DNA from: Promethearchaeota archaeon
Lineage (GTDB): Archaea > Asgardarchaeota > Lokiarchaeia > Sigynarchaeales > SOKP01
Reading direction: 5' to 3'
Assembly: GCA_016839905.1 (NCBI GenBank)
Contig: JAEOTJ010000088.1
Span: 1-21,332 of the forward strand
Length of the DNA stretch: 21,332 nucleotides
How positions within the stretch are numbered: position 1 is the stretch's first letter; each line of letters starts with the position of its first letter. A program made the translations under genes and the position numbers. A model generated the notes under the pieces. It searched no databases, was not told the origin of the DNA, and was given only the letters and a program-made list of their open reading frames with translations. This document shows, in pieces, positions 14,433 to 21,332 of the stretch.

Positions 14433-15905
14433 TTGACAAGAACTTATGTAGAAATCAATGAAAAAATTAAAAAGGGAGATGCAGTAGTATTAACAGCTGT
14501 AGAAATGGTAAAATTTGTGGAAGAAAAAGGCATTAAAGTAGCTGCTGAAGAAGTTGATGTGGTAACCACAGGAACATTTGGTCCCATGTGTTCAAGTGGC
14601 GCATTTTTAAATTTTGGACCTTCTGATCCTCCAATCAAGTTTGAACATCTATGGTTAAATGAAGTCCATGCCTATCATGGTAATGCTGCTGTAGATTGTT
14701 ATATAGGATGCACCAGGATGGCAGATATTAGACCATTTGAATATGGAGGCGGTCATGTAATTGAAGACCTTGTGGCGGGAAAACCAATAAGGTTAAAGGG
14801 AAATTCTTATACCACTGATTGTTATCCTATGGCAGAAGTTGATACGGAATTTACGATTGATGAAATCAATCAAGCCATATTATGTAATCCTAGAAATGCA
14901 TGTCAGAGATATGTTTGTGCTGTAAATAGTTCTGATAAAACATTGTATACATATATGGGTAAATTACTGCCCCGCTTCGGTAATGCTCATTATGCAGGTG
15001 CAGGTGTTTTGAGCCCTTTAAGTAATGATCCTGACTATGAAACAATAGGTATGGGTACGAGGATATTTCTAGGAGGTGGAATTGGATATGTAATTGGGGA
15101 GGGAACACAACATAACCCAAAAAATCAATTTGGAACTTTATTTGTTAAAGGAGATTTAAAACAAATGACTCCAGAATATTTAAAAGGTGTAACTTATGAA
15201 AAATATGGTACATCGATGTTTGTAGGGCTTGGAATTCCAATTCCTATTTTAAACGAAGGATTAGCTAAAAAGACTGCAATTAGCGATGCAGAACTTTTCA
15301 CAGATGTAGTAGATTATGGCATCCCTAGGAGAGATAAACCAAAACTTAAAAAAATATCATATGAGGAATTAAAGAGTGGCTCTATTGAACTTAATGGAAA
15401 GAAAATTAAATGTTCTTCTATGTCATCTAAATATCATGCTCATAAAATAGCTAAAATTCTTAAAAAATGGATTCAAGATGGAGAATTCCTCTTAAACGCT
15501 CCAGCTGAAACATTATCTATAGAGAGAGTCTTTAAACCAATGAAGCTTACTGTAGAATTAAAATTCGTCAAGGATTTAAAGAAAAAAGCGGAAATTTGTT
15601 ATTATGATTGTGATATCAAGATAGTAGCTGAAAGGATCATAAAGAGCAATACAAATCACATCATAATAACGGATAGAGAAAATACTTTAAAAGGAATTGT
15701 CACTAGTTTTGATATTACTAGAGCTATTGCTGAAGATAAAAATGAATTAAAAGATATAATCACAAAACGAGTAATAAAAACAACAGATAATGATCCTATA
15801 GTGATAGCCGCCAGAAAAATGAAGGTTAATAATATTTCAGCTCTACCTGTCATAGATGAATATAATAAAGTAATAGGAATAATTACATCAGAGGAGTTGA
15901 TGTAA
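14433..15905 (+). CDS. Homocysteine biosynthesis sulfurtransferase (DUF39) with CBS pair
   Basis: Homologue of the methanogen aspartate semialdehyde sulfurtransferase (MA1821 type), which with a ferredoxin partner turns aspartate semialdehyde and sulfide into homocysteine, bypassing O-acyl-homoserine. 490 residues from a TTG start; the opening YVEINEKIKKGDAVVLTAVEM is typical. Residues 1-360 are the DUF39 catalytic domain, with Cys53 (GPMCSSGAF) and Cys130 (TTDCYPMAE) as likely thiol chemistry residues and GGGIGYVIGEGTQHNP at 214-229. Residues about 390-490 are two CBS motifs (IVTSFDITRAIAED and IGIITSEEL ends), likely binding an adenosyl ligand such as SAM or AMP for feedback; that is inference. 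The NIL ferredoxin gene starts 3 bases after the stop. Confidence 0.92.
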   Translation: MTRTYVEINEKIKKGDAVVLTAVEMVKFVEEKGIKVAAEEVDVVTTGTFGPMCSSGAFLNFGPSDPPIKFEHLWLNEVHAYHGNAAVDCYIGCTRMADIRPFEYGGGHVIEDLVAGKPIRLKGNSYTTDCYPMAEVDTEFTIDEINQAILCNPRNACQRYVCAVNSSDKTLYTYMGKLLPRFGNAHYAGAGVLSPLSNDPDYETIGMGTRIFLGGGIGYVIGEGTQHNPKNQFGTLFVKGDLKQMTPEYLKGVTYEKYGTSMFVGLGIPIPILNEGLAKKTAISDAELFTDVVDYGIPRRDKPKLKKISYEELKSGSIELNGKKIKCSSMSSKYHAHKIAKILKKWIQDGEFLLNAPAETLSIERVFKPMKLTVELKFVKDLKKKAEICYYDCDIKIVAERIIKSNTNHIIITDRENTLKGIVTSFDITRAIAEDKNELKDIITKRVIKTTDNDPIVIAARKMKVNNISALPVIDEYNKVIGIITSEELM

Positions 15906-15908
15906 AAA

Positions 15909-16304
15909 ATGACAGTTATTAATATTACTTTACCTTATGGATTGATTAAGGAAATCAATGATTATTCCAGAATAATTAATGAAGTTTTAAAACATAAAAT
16001 AAGTTTTAACATCTTAAAATTTTCACTTGCTTCGAGTGGAGTGACGCTTCTTTTAGATGTTCCCAATGAAAAAATAAAATCTATAACTGAATCTCTCAAA
16101 AAAAATGAGATAATCGTTAATAAAAAGGGACGCATTGAAGTTGATACTGATAAATGCCTTGATTGCGGAGCTTGCATTTCTTTATGTCCAACAGATGCAT
16201 TACATTTGGATGATGAAGATAAACTAGAATATTTTGAGGATAAATGTATTGCATGTAATTTATGCATTGATGGATGTCCACGACAAGCAATAAAAGAAAG
16301 TTAA
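15909..16304 (+). CDS. NIL-domain 2[4Fe-4S] ferredoxin
   Basis: Electron-transfer partner of the DUF39 sulfurtransferase (MA1822 type in methanogens). 131 residues: an N-terminal NIL (ACT-like) domain at about 1-72, of the type first seen near ABC methionine importers, which may sense methionine or related ligands; then two ferredoxin motifs, CLDCGACISLCP (Cys83, 86, 89, 93) and CIACNLCIDGCP (Cys113, 116, 119, 123). GAGGAG lies 12 bases upstream within the end of the DUF39 gene. With the stop-to-start gap of 3 bases, coupled translation with the DUF39 gene is likely. The pairing of these two proteins is the strongest pathway signal in the window. Confidence 0.93.
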   Translation: MTVINITLPYGLIKEINDYSRIINEVLKHKISFNILKFSLASSGVTLLLDVPNEKIKSITESLKKNEIIVNKKGRIEVDTDKCLDCGACISLCPTDALHLDDEDKLEYFEDKCIACNLCIDGCPRQAIKES

Positions 16305-16357
16305 AAAGCAAAAATTAGAAAAAATCTACACGCTTCTTTTCCCTATTATAATGCTTA

Positions 16358-16368
16358 TTTTTTTTTTT
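16358..16368 (+). terminator. 11-T tract after the homocysteine operon
   Basis: Eleven T begin 53 bases after the NIL ferredoxin stop, without a strong hairpin; this fits an archaeal terminator for the three-gene unit. Confidence 0.5.
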
Positions 16369-16456
16369 CTCTTATTTGAGGAAATATTTTATCCCTTCAT
16401 TAATTATTTTAGTAAGATTTGTATGGAAAAATTAAGAAAAAGGATATAACATTATA

Positions 16457-19099
16457 ATGGGAGAAAATAATCTTACAAATTTCAGTATTGGAATTGCAGC
16501 ATTAGACAAAATTTTACAAAAAATTGTTCCAGGTGATAACATAGTTCTTCAAATGGATGATATTAAAGATTACATCCCTTTTGTTAAAGCATTTTGTAAT
16601 AATACCAATAAAGAGAAAAAAGATTTAATTTATTTCCGTTTTGCACAACATCAATATTTAATACCCAAAGAAGTAAAAGTTAGAGTTTATCAATTAAATC
16701 CCAAACAAGGTTTTGATAACTTTATTTCTGAAATTATTAATAAAATTGAATTGCATGGAATTGGTGCTTGTTATGTTTTTGATTGTCTTTCGGATTTAAC
16801 AGTCGATTGGTATTCGGATGTGATGTTGGGAAATTTATTTATGCTAATATGTCCTTATTTATATGAACTTAAAACGGTGGCATTATTTGCTTTAATCCGT
16901 CATAGTCATGATTCGCAAGTTTTTAATGATATACATAAAACAGCACAAGTGATTCTTGATATATATTACCATTACGATGGTCATATATATATTCATCCTT
17001 TAAAGGTACTAGGTCGCTTTTCTTCAACAATATTCATGTTACATAAATGGGAAGATTTAACTAATCCTCATAGCACATTTAAAACCATTAAAGAAAGTTC
17101 TATAATTGCAGAAGTTATTTCTGAAAAGCATTATAAATGGTTAGATTATACAAGCTCTCATATAGATGCATGGAACCTTACCTTTCAAAGAGCAGAAGAG
17201 ACTTTAGAAGGTTTAATGCTTGGAAAAATCTCATTAAAACAATCCGAAAAATTTAAAAAGCGTTTATTAAAAAAAATAATCATAAAAGATGATAGATTAT
17301 TTCCTTTAGCGATGAAATACTTCGATTTAGAAGATTTATTATTTACAAGGAAAAGAATGATTGGAACGGGATTCATAGGTGGAAAATCATTGGGAATGCT
17401 GTTGGCTCGTAAAATATTGAAAAAAGAAAACTCAGAACTAGAAAAAAAATTAGAAAGGCAAGACTCATTTTACATTGGAACTGAAGTATTCTATACTTTT
17501 TTAGTTAAAAATAATTGTTGGTGGATGAGGAGAAAATTATCTAATCCAAAAACTTTTCTTGAAGGATTAGATGAAACTTATCAAAAGATTTTATTGGGAT
17601 CCTTTCCCGATTATTTAATAGAAAGGTTTTCAGAAGTTTTAAATTATTTTGGTCAATCTCCCATAATTGTACGATCTAGCAGCTTGCAAGAGGATGCATA
17701 TGGGAATTCTTTTTCTGGAAAATATGATAGCATTTTTTTAACAAATCAGGGTACATTCAGAGAGAGATTAAAAGATTTTATTAAAGCTGTAAAAGTCGTG
17801 TATGCAAGTGCAGTTTCAAAGGATGCATTAATCTATAGAAGAAATCGTGGTTTATTGGATGCAGATGAACAAATGGCCATTTTAGTACAAAGAGTCTCAG
17901 GTTCAATTTATGGGAAATTTTTTTTTCCTCAAATAGCTGGCGTTGGATATTCGTTCAATCCTTACGTATGGAATAAAAAAATTGATCCTAAAGCTGGAGT
18001 ATTAAGGTTAGTTGTTGGGCTAGGTACTAGAGCTGTAGAACGCGTTGAAGATGATTTTACAAGAATAATTGCATTGAATAATCCAATGCTCCAAATTTAT
18101 GGCATACTTGATGAAATTCAAGAATTTTCTCAGAAAAAGGTAGATGTCTTAGATCTAAAACAAAATTGTTTTATTACAAAAGATCTCCAAGATATTGAGT
18201 TAATTCCAGAATTTCTACCTTATTTAAATTTAATAGCAACAAGAAATTTTGAATTAGAGGAGAGAATGCGAAGAAGAAATCGACCCGAAGTATTCTCTTG
18301 GGTTCTCACATTTAATAATCTCCTTGAAAAAACACAATTTGCTAAAGATATGAGGGAAATCTTGAAAATTTTAGAATATGTATATGAAAATCCCATTGAT
18401 ATTGAATATACATTAAACTTTTTAGATGAAGAAAATTATAAAATTAATCTTTTACAATGTCGCCATTTTCAAATAAAATGTGGAATAAAAGATATTAATG
18501 CTCCAGAAGATCTCAATCCTGATTCAATTATAATTAAATGTTCAGAACCTATAATTGGTACCAGTATAGCCACAAAAATTGATAGAATTATTTATGTCGT
18601 GCCAGAAATGTATGCTAGTCTAAGTATTAGAGATAGATATTCTGTTGCTAGATTAATTGGTAAAATAAATCAACTCGAAGAGAATTTAGAGAAGAAAATC
18701 TTACTTTTGGGTCCTGGAAGATGGGGGACAACTACCCCTAGCTTAGGCATCCCCGTTTCTTTTGCAGAAATCGATAATATTTCATTTTTATGTGAAGTTT
18801 CAGAAAAAACTGGAGATTTTAGACCTGATATTTCACTTGGAACTCATTTTTTTAATAATCTTGTAGAATTAGAAATATTATATTTTGTATTATATCCAGA
18901 TAAAGAGGGTTATGTGTTAGATAGAAATTTTTTCCTAAATATGAAAAATAACCTAGAATATTTAATACCAGAAGCTGTCAAATGGATAGACGTTATTAAA
19001 GTTATTGATATAAATGAAAAAGCTGACAAATGGAGTGTTAATATTAATATGAATGCTTATACCCAAACTGGTCTTTGCTATTTAAAAAAGTATAAATGA
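16457..19099 (+). CDS. PEP/pyruvate-binding (PPDK_N) protein with KaiC-like N-terminal domain
   Basis: An 880-residue protein. Residues 9-200 resemble a KaiC/RecA-like domain (FSIGIAALDKIL, PGDNIVLQMDD) but the P-loop is replaced, so it probably does not hydrolyse ATP. Residues about 300-670 form the ATP-grasp PPDK_N domain of PEP synthase and pyruvate phosphate dikinase: GTGFIGGKSLGM (303-314), IIVRSSSLQED (403-413), SFSGKYDS (418-425), LVVGLG (518-523), and LLQCRH (665-670). The phosphohistidine swivel domain and the TIM-barrel are absent, so it is not a complete PEP synthase. A C-terminal domain with LGPGRWGTTTPSLGIPVSFAEI (751-772) closes the protein; this block recurs in uncharacterised relatives as I recall them. 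Function unknown; a kinase or phosphotransfer regulator is possible. AAAGGATAT precedes the ATG. Confidence 0.82.
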   Translation: MGENNLTNFSIGIAALDKILQKIVPGDNIVLQMDDIKDYIPFVKAFCNNTNKEKKDLIYFRFAQHQYLIPKEVKVRVYQLNPKQGFDNFISEIINKIELHGIGACYVFDCLSDLTVDWYSDVMLGNLFMLICPYLYELKTVALFALIRHSHDSQVFNDIHKTAQVILDIYYHYDGHIYIHPLKVLGRFSSTIFMLHKWEDLTNPHSTFKTIKESSIIAEVISEKHYKWLDYTSSHIDAWNLTFQRAEETLEGLMLGKISLKQSEKFKKRLLKKIIIKDDRLFPLAMKYFDLEDLLFTRKRMIGTGFIGGKSLGMLLARKILKKENSELEKKLERQDSFYIGTEVFYTFLVKNNCWWMRRKLSNPKTFLEGLDETYQKILLGSFPDYLIERFSEVLNYFGQSPIIVRSSSLQEDAYGNSFSGKYDSIFLTNQGTFRERLKDFIKAVKVVYASAVSKDALIYRRNRGLLDADEQMAILVQRVSGSIYGKFFFPQIAGVGYSFNPYVWNKKIDPKAGVLRLVVGLGTRAVERVEDDFTRIIALNNPMLQIYGILDEIQEFSQKKVDVLDLKQNCFITKDLQDIELIPEFLPYLNLIATRNFELEERMRRRNRPEVFSWVLTFNNLLEKTQFAKDMREILKILEYVYENPIDIEYTLNFLDEENYKINLLQCRHFQIKCGIKDINAPEDLNPDSIIIKCSEPIIGTSIATKIDRIIYVVPEMYASLSIRDRYSVARLIGKINQLEENLEKKILLLGPGRWGTTTPSLGIPVSFAEIDNISFLCEVSEKTGDFRPDISLGTHFFNNLVELEILYFVLYPDKEGYVLDRNFFLNMKNNLEYLIPEAVKWIDVIKVIDINEKADKWSVNINMNAYTQTGLCYLKKYK

Positions 19100-19191
19100 A
19101 ATGTGGAATAACATAAAGCTATATTTTTAGATAATTGTATTCTATGCATTTAATTAAATAATTCTATTTAATAAAATAAACGTGAAAATTT

Positions 19192-20433
19192 TTGAAAATA
19201 AATCCTTATGATGTTGCGAAAAAACAACTTGATATAGTTGCTAAAGTAATTGATGTAGATCCTAATATTTTAAAATACTTAAAAAGTGTAGAACGTTCAT
19301 TGATAGTCTCTATTCCAATCATAAAAGATGATGGAACCTTAGAGATCTGTGAAGGTTATAGAGTTCACCATTCTACGGTAAAGGGTCCTGGAAAAGGAGG
19401 TATAAGATTTTCATTAGATGTCAATCTTGATGAAATTAAAGCTTTAGCTATGTGGATGACTTGGAAGACTAGCATATTGAATCTGCCTCTCGGAGGTGCC
19501 AAAGGAGGTATATGCATAGATCCTAGAAAATTGTCTAAAAAGGAGTTAGAAAAAATAACAAGAAGATATACTTCTGAAATAATAAATATAATTGGTCCTG
19601 ATATTGATATTCCCGCTCCAGATATGAATACAGATTCTCAAACAATGGCTTGGATGATGGATACATATTCAATGAATAAAGGAAGAACAGTTACAGGAGT
19701 AGTGACTGGAAAACCTATAGAAATTGGTGGCTCTGTTGGAAGGCAAGGGGCTACGGGTACCGGGATGTTTTTTGTACTTGAAGCCCTATGTAAAAAATTA
19801 AATCTTGATTTAAAATCAATGAGTATTGTCATTCAAGGTTTTGGAAAAGTTGGTTCTGTTATTGCGAAAAAATTAAATGATTTTGGCTGTAAAATAGTAG
19901 CTATCGCAGAAATAGAAGGTGGCATTTATTCTGAAAATGGTTTTAATATTGATGAATTAATTGAATGGAAAAAAAAAGGAAAATTTCTTAAGGATTTTGA
20001 AGGTAAACTGATAAATAACAAGGAGTTATTTGAAATTAAATGTGATGTCTTAATCCCTGCAGCAACTTTAAATCAAATAACTATTGATAATGTTAATGAT
20101 ATCGACTGTAAAATCATTCTAGAAGGAGCTAATGGGCCAACAACCCCTGAGGCGGATGAAGTCTTAAATCAAAAGGGAATTCATGTAATCCCGGACATTT
20201 TAGCGAATAGCGGAGGTGTATGCGTATCATATTTCGAATATATTCAAGATATGAATGCATACTTCTGGAAATTAGAAAGGATTTATGATGAATTAAAAAA
20301 TATCCTTCTCGAAGCTTTCGAGAATGTTTATAGAATCTCAAAGGAAAGAAATATCTCTCTCAGAACCGCGGCGTATGTTATAAGTGTTTCCAGAATTGCA
20401 AAAGCAATAGAATTAAGAGGCATATTTCCATAA
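19192..20433 (+). CDS. gdhA: Glutamate dehydrogenase
   Basis: Interconverts glutamate and 2-oxoglutarate plus ammonia with NAD(P). 413 residues, standard for hexameric GDH. Motifs: KGGIRF (68-73), PLGGAKGGI with catalytic Lys104 (99-107), PAPDMNT with Asp144 (141-147), RTVTGVVTGKPIEIGGSVGR (165-184), the Rossmann loop QGFGKVGS (215-222), and the closing ANSGGVCVSYFE region. The GGSVGR and TGKP pattern favours glutamate over leucine or phenylalanine dehydrogenase. Cofactor choice is unclear; Glu240 after the second strand leans toward NAD. The TTG at 19192 is the first start after an in-frame stop (19183-19185); NPYDVAKKQLDIVAKV is the family N-terminus. TTTAATAAA about 21 bases upstream may be its TATA box. 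Confidence 0.95.
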   Translation: MKINPYDVAKKQLDIVAKVIDVDPNILKYLKSVERSLIVSIPIIKDDGTLEICEGYRVHHSTVKGPGKGGIRFSLDVNLDEIKALAMWMTWKTSILNLPLGGAKGGICIDPRKLSKKELEKITRRYTSEIINIIGPDIDIPAPDMNTDSQTMAWMMDTYSMNKGRTVTGVVTGKPIEIGGSVGRQGATGTGMFFVLEALCKKLNLDLKSMSIVIQGFGKVGSVIAKKLNDFGCKIVAIAEIEGGIYSENGFNIDELIEWKKKGKFLKDFEGKLINNKELFEIKCDVLIPAATLNQITIDNVNDIDCKIILEGANGPTTPEADEVLNQKGIHVIPDILANSGGVCVSYFEYIQDMNAYFWKLERIYDELKNILLEAFENVYRISKERNISLRTAAYVISVSRIAKAIELRGIFP

Positions 20434-20570
20434 AATTCTATTAAACTTATAATATTTTTATTAAAAATTCCTTAGATATAATGCTCTAAATTTTAAACTT
20501 AATATCTTTTTATACATAAGAAATTCATATTTTCTCTTATCGTTATTATTTTTTTATGAGGGTATTTTTT

Positions 20571-20596
20571 TAATCTGAAAATTAATGTTCAGATTA
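20571..20596. repeat. TAATCTGAA/TTCAGATTA inverted repeat
   Basis: Perfect 9-base arms (20571-20579 and 20588-20596) with an 8-base loop, following 7 T. The right arm runs into a TATA-like box, so it may be an operator at a promoter or part of a 3' end signal of the glutamate dehydrogenase message. Confidence 0.45.
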
Positions 20597-20604
20597 TATA
20601 TAAA
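20594..20604 (+). promoter_or_regulatory. TATA-like box in a convergent gap
   Basis: TTATATATAAA matches the archaeal TATA consensus. At usual spacing it would start a plus-strand transcript near 20621-20627 (GAGACCC), although no protein gene follows on that strand. Confidence 0.35.
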
Positions 20605-20682
20605 CAGCATTCTTTTTAATGAGACCCGCAATCCTTAAGCTCTTTCTAATTCATATATTTTCAATTTAGATGATTCCGCATT

Positions 20683-20721
20683 AAAAAAACGAGAAAAGGG
20701 GGTAGCATATCCCCCTTTCTC
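20683..20721 (-). terminator. GC-rich hairpin followed by 7 T
   Basis: On the minus strand, GAGAAAGGGGG pairs with CCCCCTTTTCTC (one bulged base, 8-base loop) and is followed after G by seven T: the form of a bacterial-type intrinsic terminator, 116 bases after the MBL hydrolase stop. This is rare among the hairpin-free terminators elsewhere in the window. Confidence 0.5.
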
Positions 20722-20769
20722 AACAACGGCAGTAAAATAGAGAGATATTGAAAATATCTTTTTCTATCG

Positions 20770-20789
20770 TTATGAATAATTATTCATAA
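20770..20789. repeat. Perfect 20-base palindrome
   Basis: A gap-free self-complementary sequence with half-site TTATGAATAA, followed 10 bases later by 8 T (20800-20807). It could be a dimeric regulator site or a plus-strand terminator stem. Confidence 0.5.
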
Positions 20790-20836
20790 TATTTAAATCT
20801 TTTTTTTAATAACTTAACATAGAAAAAAGCAAATGA

Positions 20837-21332
20837 TTAAAAGGAAAAAGACATCCCCACGCAAATCTTTATAAATTGATTCGGAAATCTCTGACGTATA
20901 GCATCGATATGGGATGTACAGTGACATGCTCCGATGAGATCTATATCTTTTAAATAAGAATATTTTCGAAATCCTTGAAATCCCCCAATGATCGCTTTAA
21001 TATTACTTATTTCTCTTGCTTTTAAAATGAAATTCTCTAATCCGGGATGGGTACAGCCTACGATAATAATTATTTCATTATCTTTATTTTTTAAAAATAA
21101 TGCTTGTTCCATTATGGTCGTTCCAAATTGCCCAGAAGAATACATATTCTTTTCAATCTCAATAAAATTAGAAATACCAATAACTTTTGAATTCGAGAAT
21201 TTTCTTTTATATAATTTTTCATTTTTTTGGGGAATATAAATCTCAATTTCGGGATTATTTCTATAAATTCCATCTAAACCCCCAGAATGATCAAAATGAT
21301 CATGAGAAATAATGACTTTTTTTATTTCCTTA
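20837..21332 (-). CDS. MBL-fold metallohydrolase, COG1237-like (partial, N-terminus off the right edge)
   Basis: The last 164 residues of a metallo-beta-lactamase-fold hydrolase; the frame runs unbroken to the window edge, so the ATG at 21145 is internal. The metal motif HDHFDH (SHDHFDHSGGLDG, near visible residue 10) binds two metals; GCTHPGLEN supplies the next His; IGACHCTSHIDAI and the final ICVGMSFSF are typical of the branch named for the methanopterin precursor enzyme (dihydropterin-ribofuranosylaminobenzene phosphate synthase-like). Many members have unknown substrates, so that name should not be taken as function. The stop is followed by 6 T on the minus strand (20828-20823). Confidence 0.88.
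   Translation of the reverse strand, partial: KEIKKVIISHDHFDHSGGLDGIYRNNPEIEIYIPQKNEKLYKRKFSNSKVIGISNFIEIEKNMYSSGQFGTTIMEQALFLKNKDNEIIIIVGCTHPGLENFILKAREISNIKAIIGGFQGFRKYSYLKDIDLIGACHCTSHIDAIRQRFPNQFIKICVGMSFSF

Larger units (their letters stand above)
20621..20807 (+). ncRNA. Candidate structured non-coding RNA
   Basis: Downstream of the TATA-like box lies a segment more GC-rich than its surroundings with nested pairing: outer arms 20655-20665 and 20747-20757 (11 perfect bases), and an inner GC-rich hairpin 20691-20721. T5 (20759-20763) or the palindrome plus T8 (20800-20807) could end it. It matches no RNA family I know (not tRNA, RNase P or SRP RNA by eye). The alternative is that the inner hairpin is only a minus-strand terminator. 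Confidence 0.25.
20434..20836. other. Convergent intergenic region rich in dyads
   Basis: 403 bases between the stops of glutamate dehydrogenase and the MBL hydrolase. No coding frame is supported. It contains four inverted repeats (20571-20596, 20655-20757, 20691-20721, 20770-20789), a TATA-like box (20594-20604), and T tracts in both directions, listed separately. Confidence 0.7.

Noticed and set aside
16457..19099. Annotation of the 880-residue protein as phosphoenolpyruvate synthase.
   Set aside because: It lacks the phosphohistidine swivel domain and the PEP-binding barrel, so the complete reaction cannot occur on this chain.
1..21332. CRISPR arrays, insertion sequences, integrase or attachment sites.
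   Set aside because: I looked for regularly spaced repeats, transposase or integrase motifs and terminal repeats and saw none.

Overview
The window looks like chromosomal DNA from an AT-rich archaeon, most likely an Asgard (Lokiarchaeia-like) lineage; the kingdom is better supported than the lineage. Evidence for an archaeon: TATA-like boxes 20-30 bases before several starts, AGGTGAT/AGGAGG ribosome binding sites, TTG and GTG starts, terminators that are mostly bare T tracts (one is 20 T long), an archaeal-type Lrp regulator, and the DUF39/NIL-ferredoxin pair known from methanogen homocysteine synthesis. I see no transposase, phage gene, CRISPR array, tRNA or rRNA.

Layout. 1-2449: a HAD phosphatase cut by the left edge and a small Cys-pair protein (minus), gatC (plus), and an unrecognised 327-residue protein (minus). 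2626-5868: soluble PAS histidine kinase, dUTPase, a TPR protein, a 44-residue one-helix membrane protein, and dodecin. 6028-7338: a stand-alone thiolase. 8050-8940: a NifX-like protein and an OsmC-family protein (plus). 9093-11464: a compact minus-strand sulfur operon, tusA - YeeE/TsuA-type permease - dsrE - dsrF - dsrH. After a 1-kb gap come an Lrp regulator and a ZIP metal transporter. 13908-16304 is a three-gene unit: an iron-sulfur protein, a DUF39+CBS sulfurtransferase and a NIL ferredoxin. 16457-20433: a large PPDK_N protein with a KaiC-like N-terminus, then glutamate dehydrogenase. The right edge cuts an MBL-fold hydrolase (minus).

How the genes may work together (inference): the centre of the window is a sulfur economy island. 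The permease would import a reduced sulfur compound; TusA and DsrEFH would carry the sulfur as protein persulfide; the DUF39/NIL-ferredoxin pair could use sulfide or persulfide to make homocysteine. OsmC and NifX-like proteins fit peroxide/thiol and metal-sulfur handling, and the ZIP transporter supplies metal. No TusE/DsrC, MnmA or dissimilatory sulfite reductase is visible, so the final acceptor of the relay is unknown.

The least explained DNA is the convergent gap 20434-20836, with four dyads, a GC-rich hairpin and a TATA-like box; the 1-kb gap 11465-12465 and the 0.7-kb gap 7339-8049 have no supported gene.
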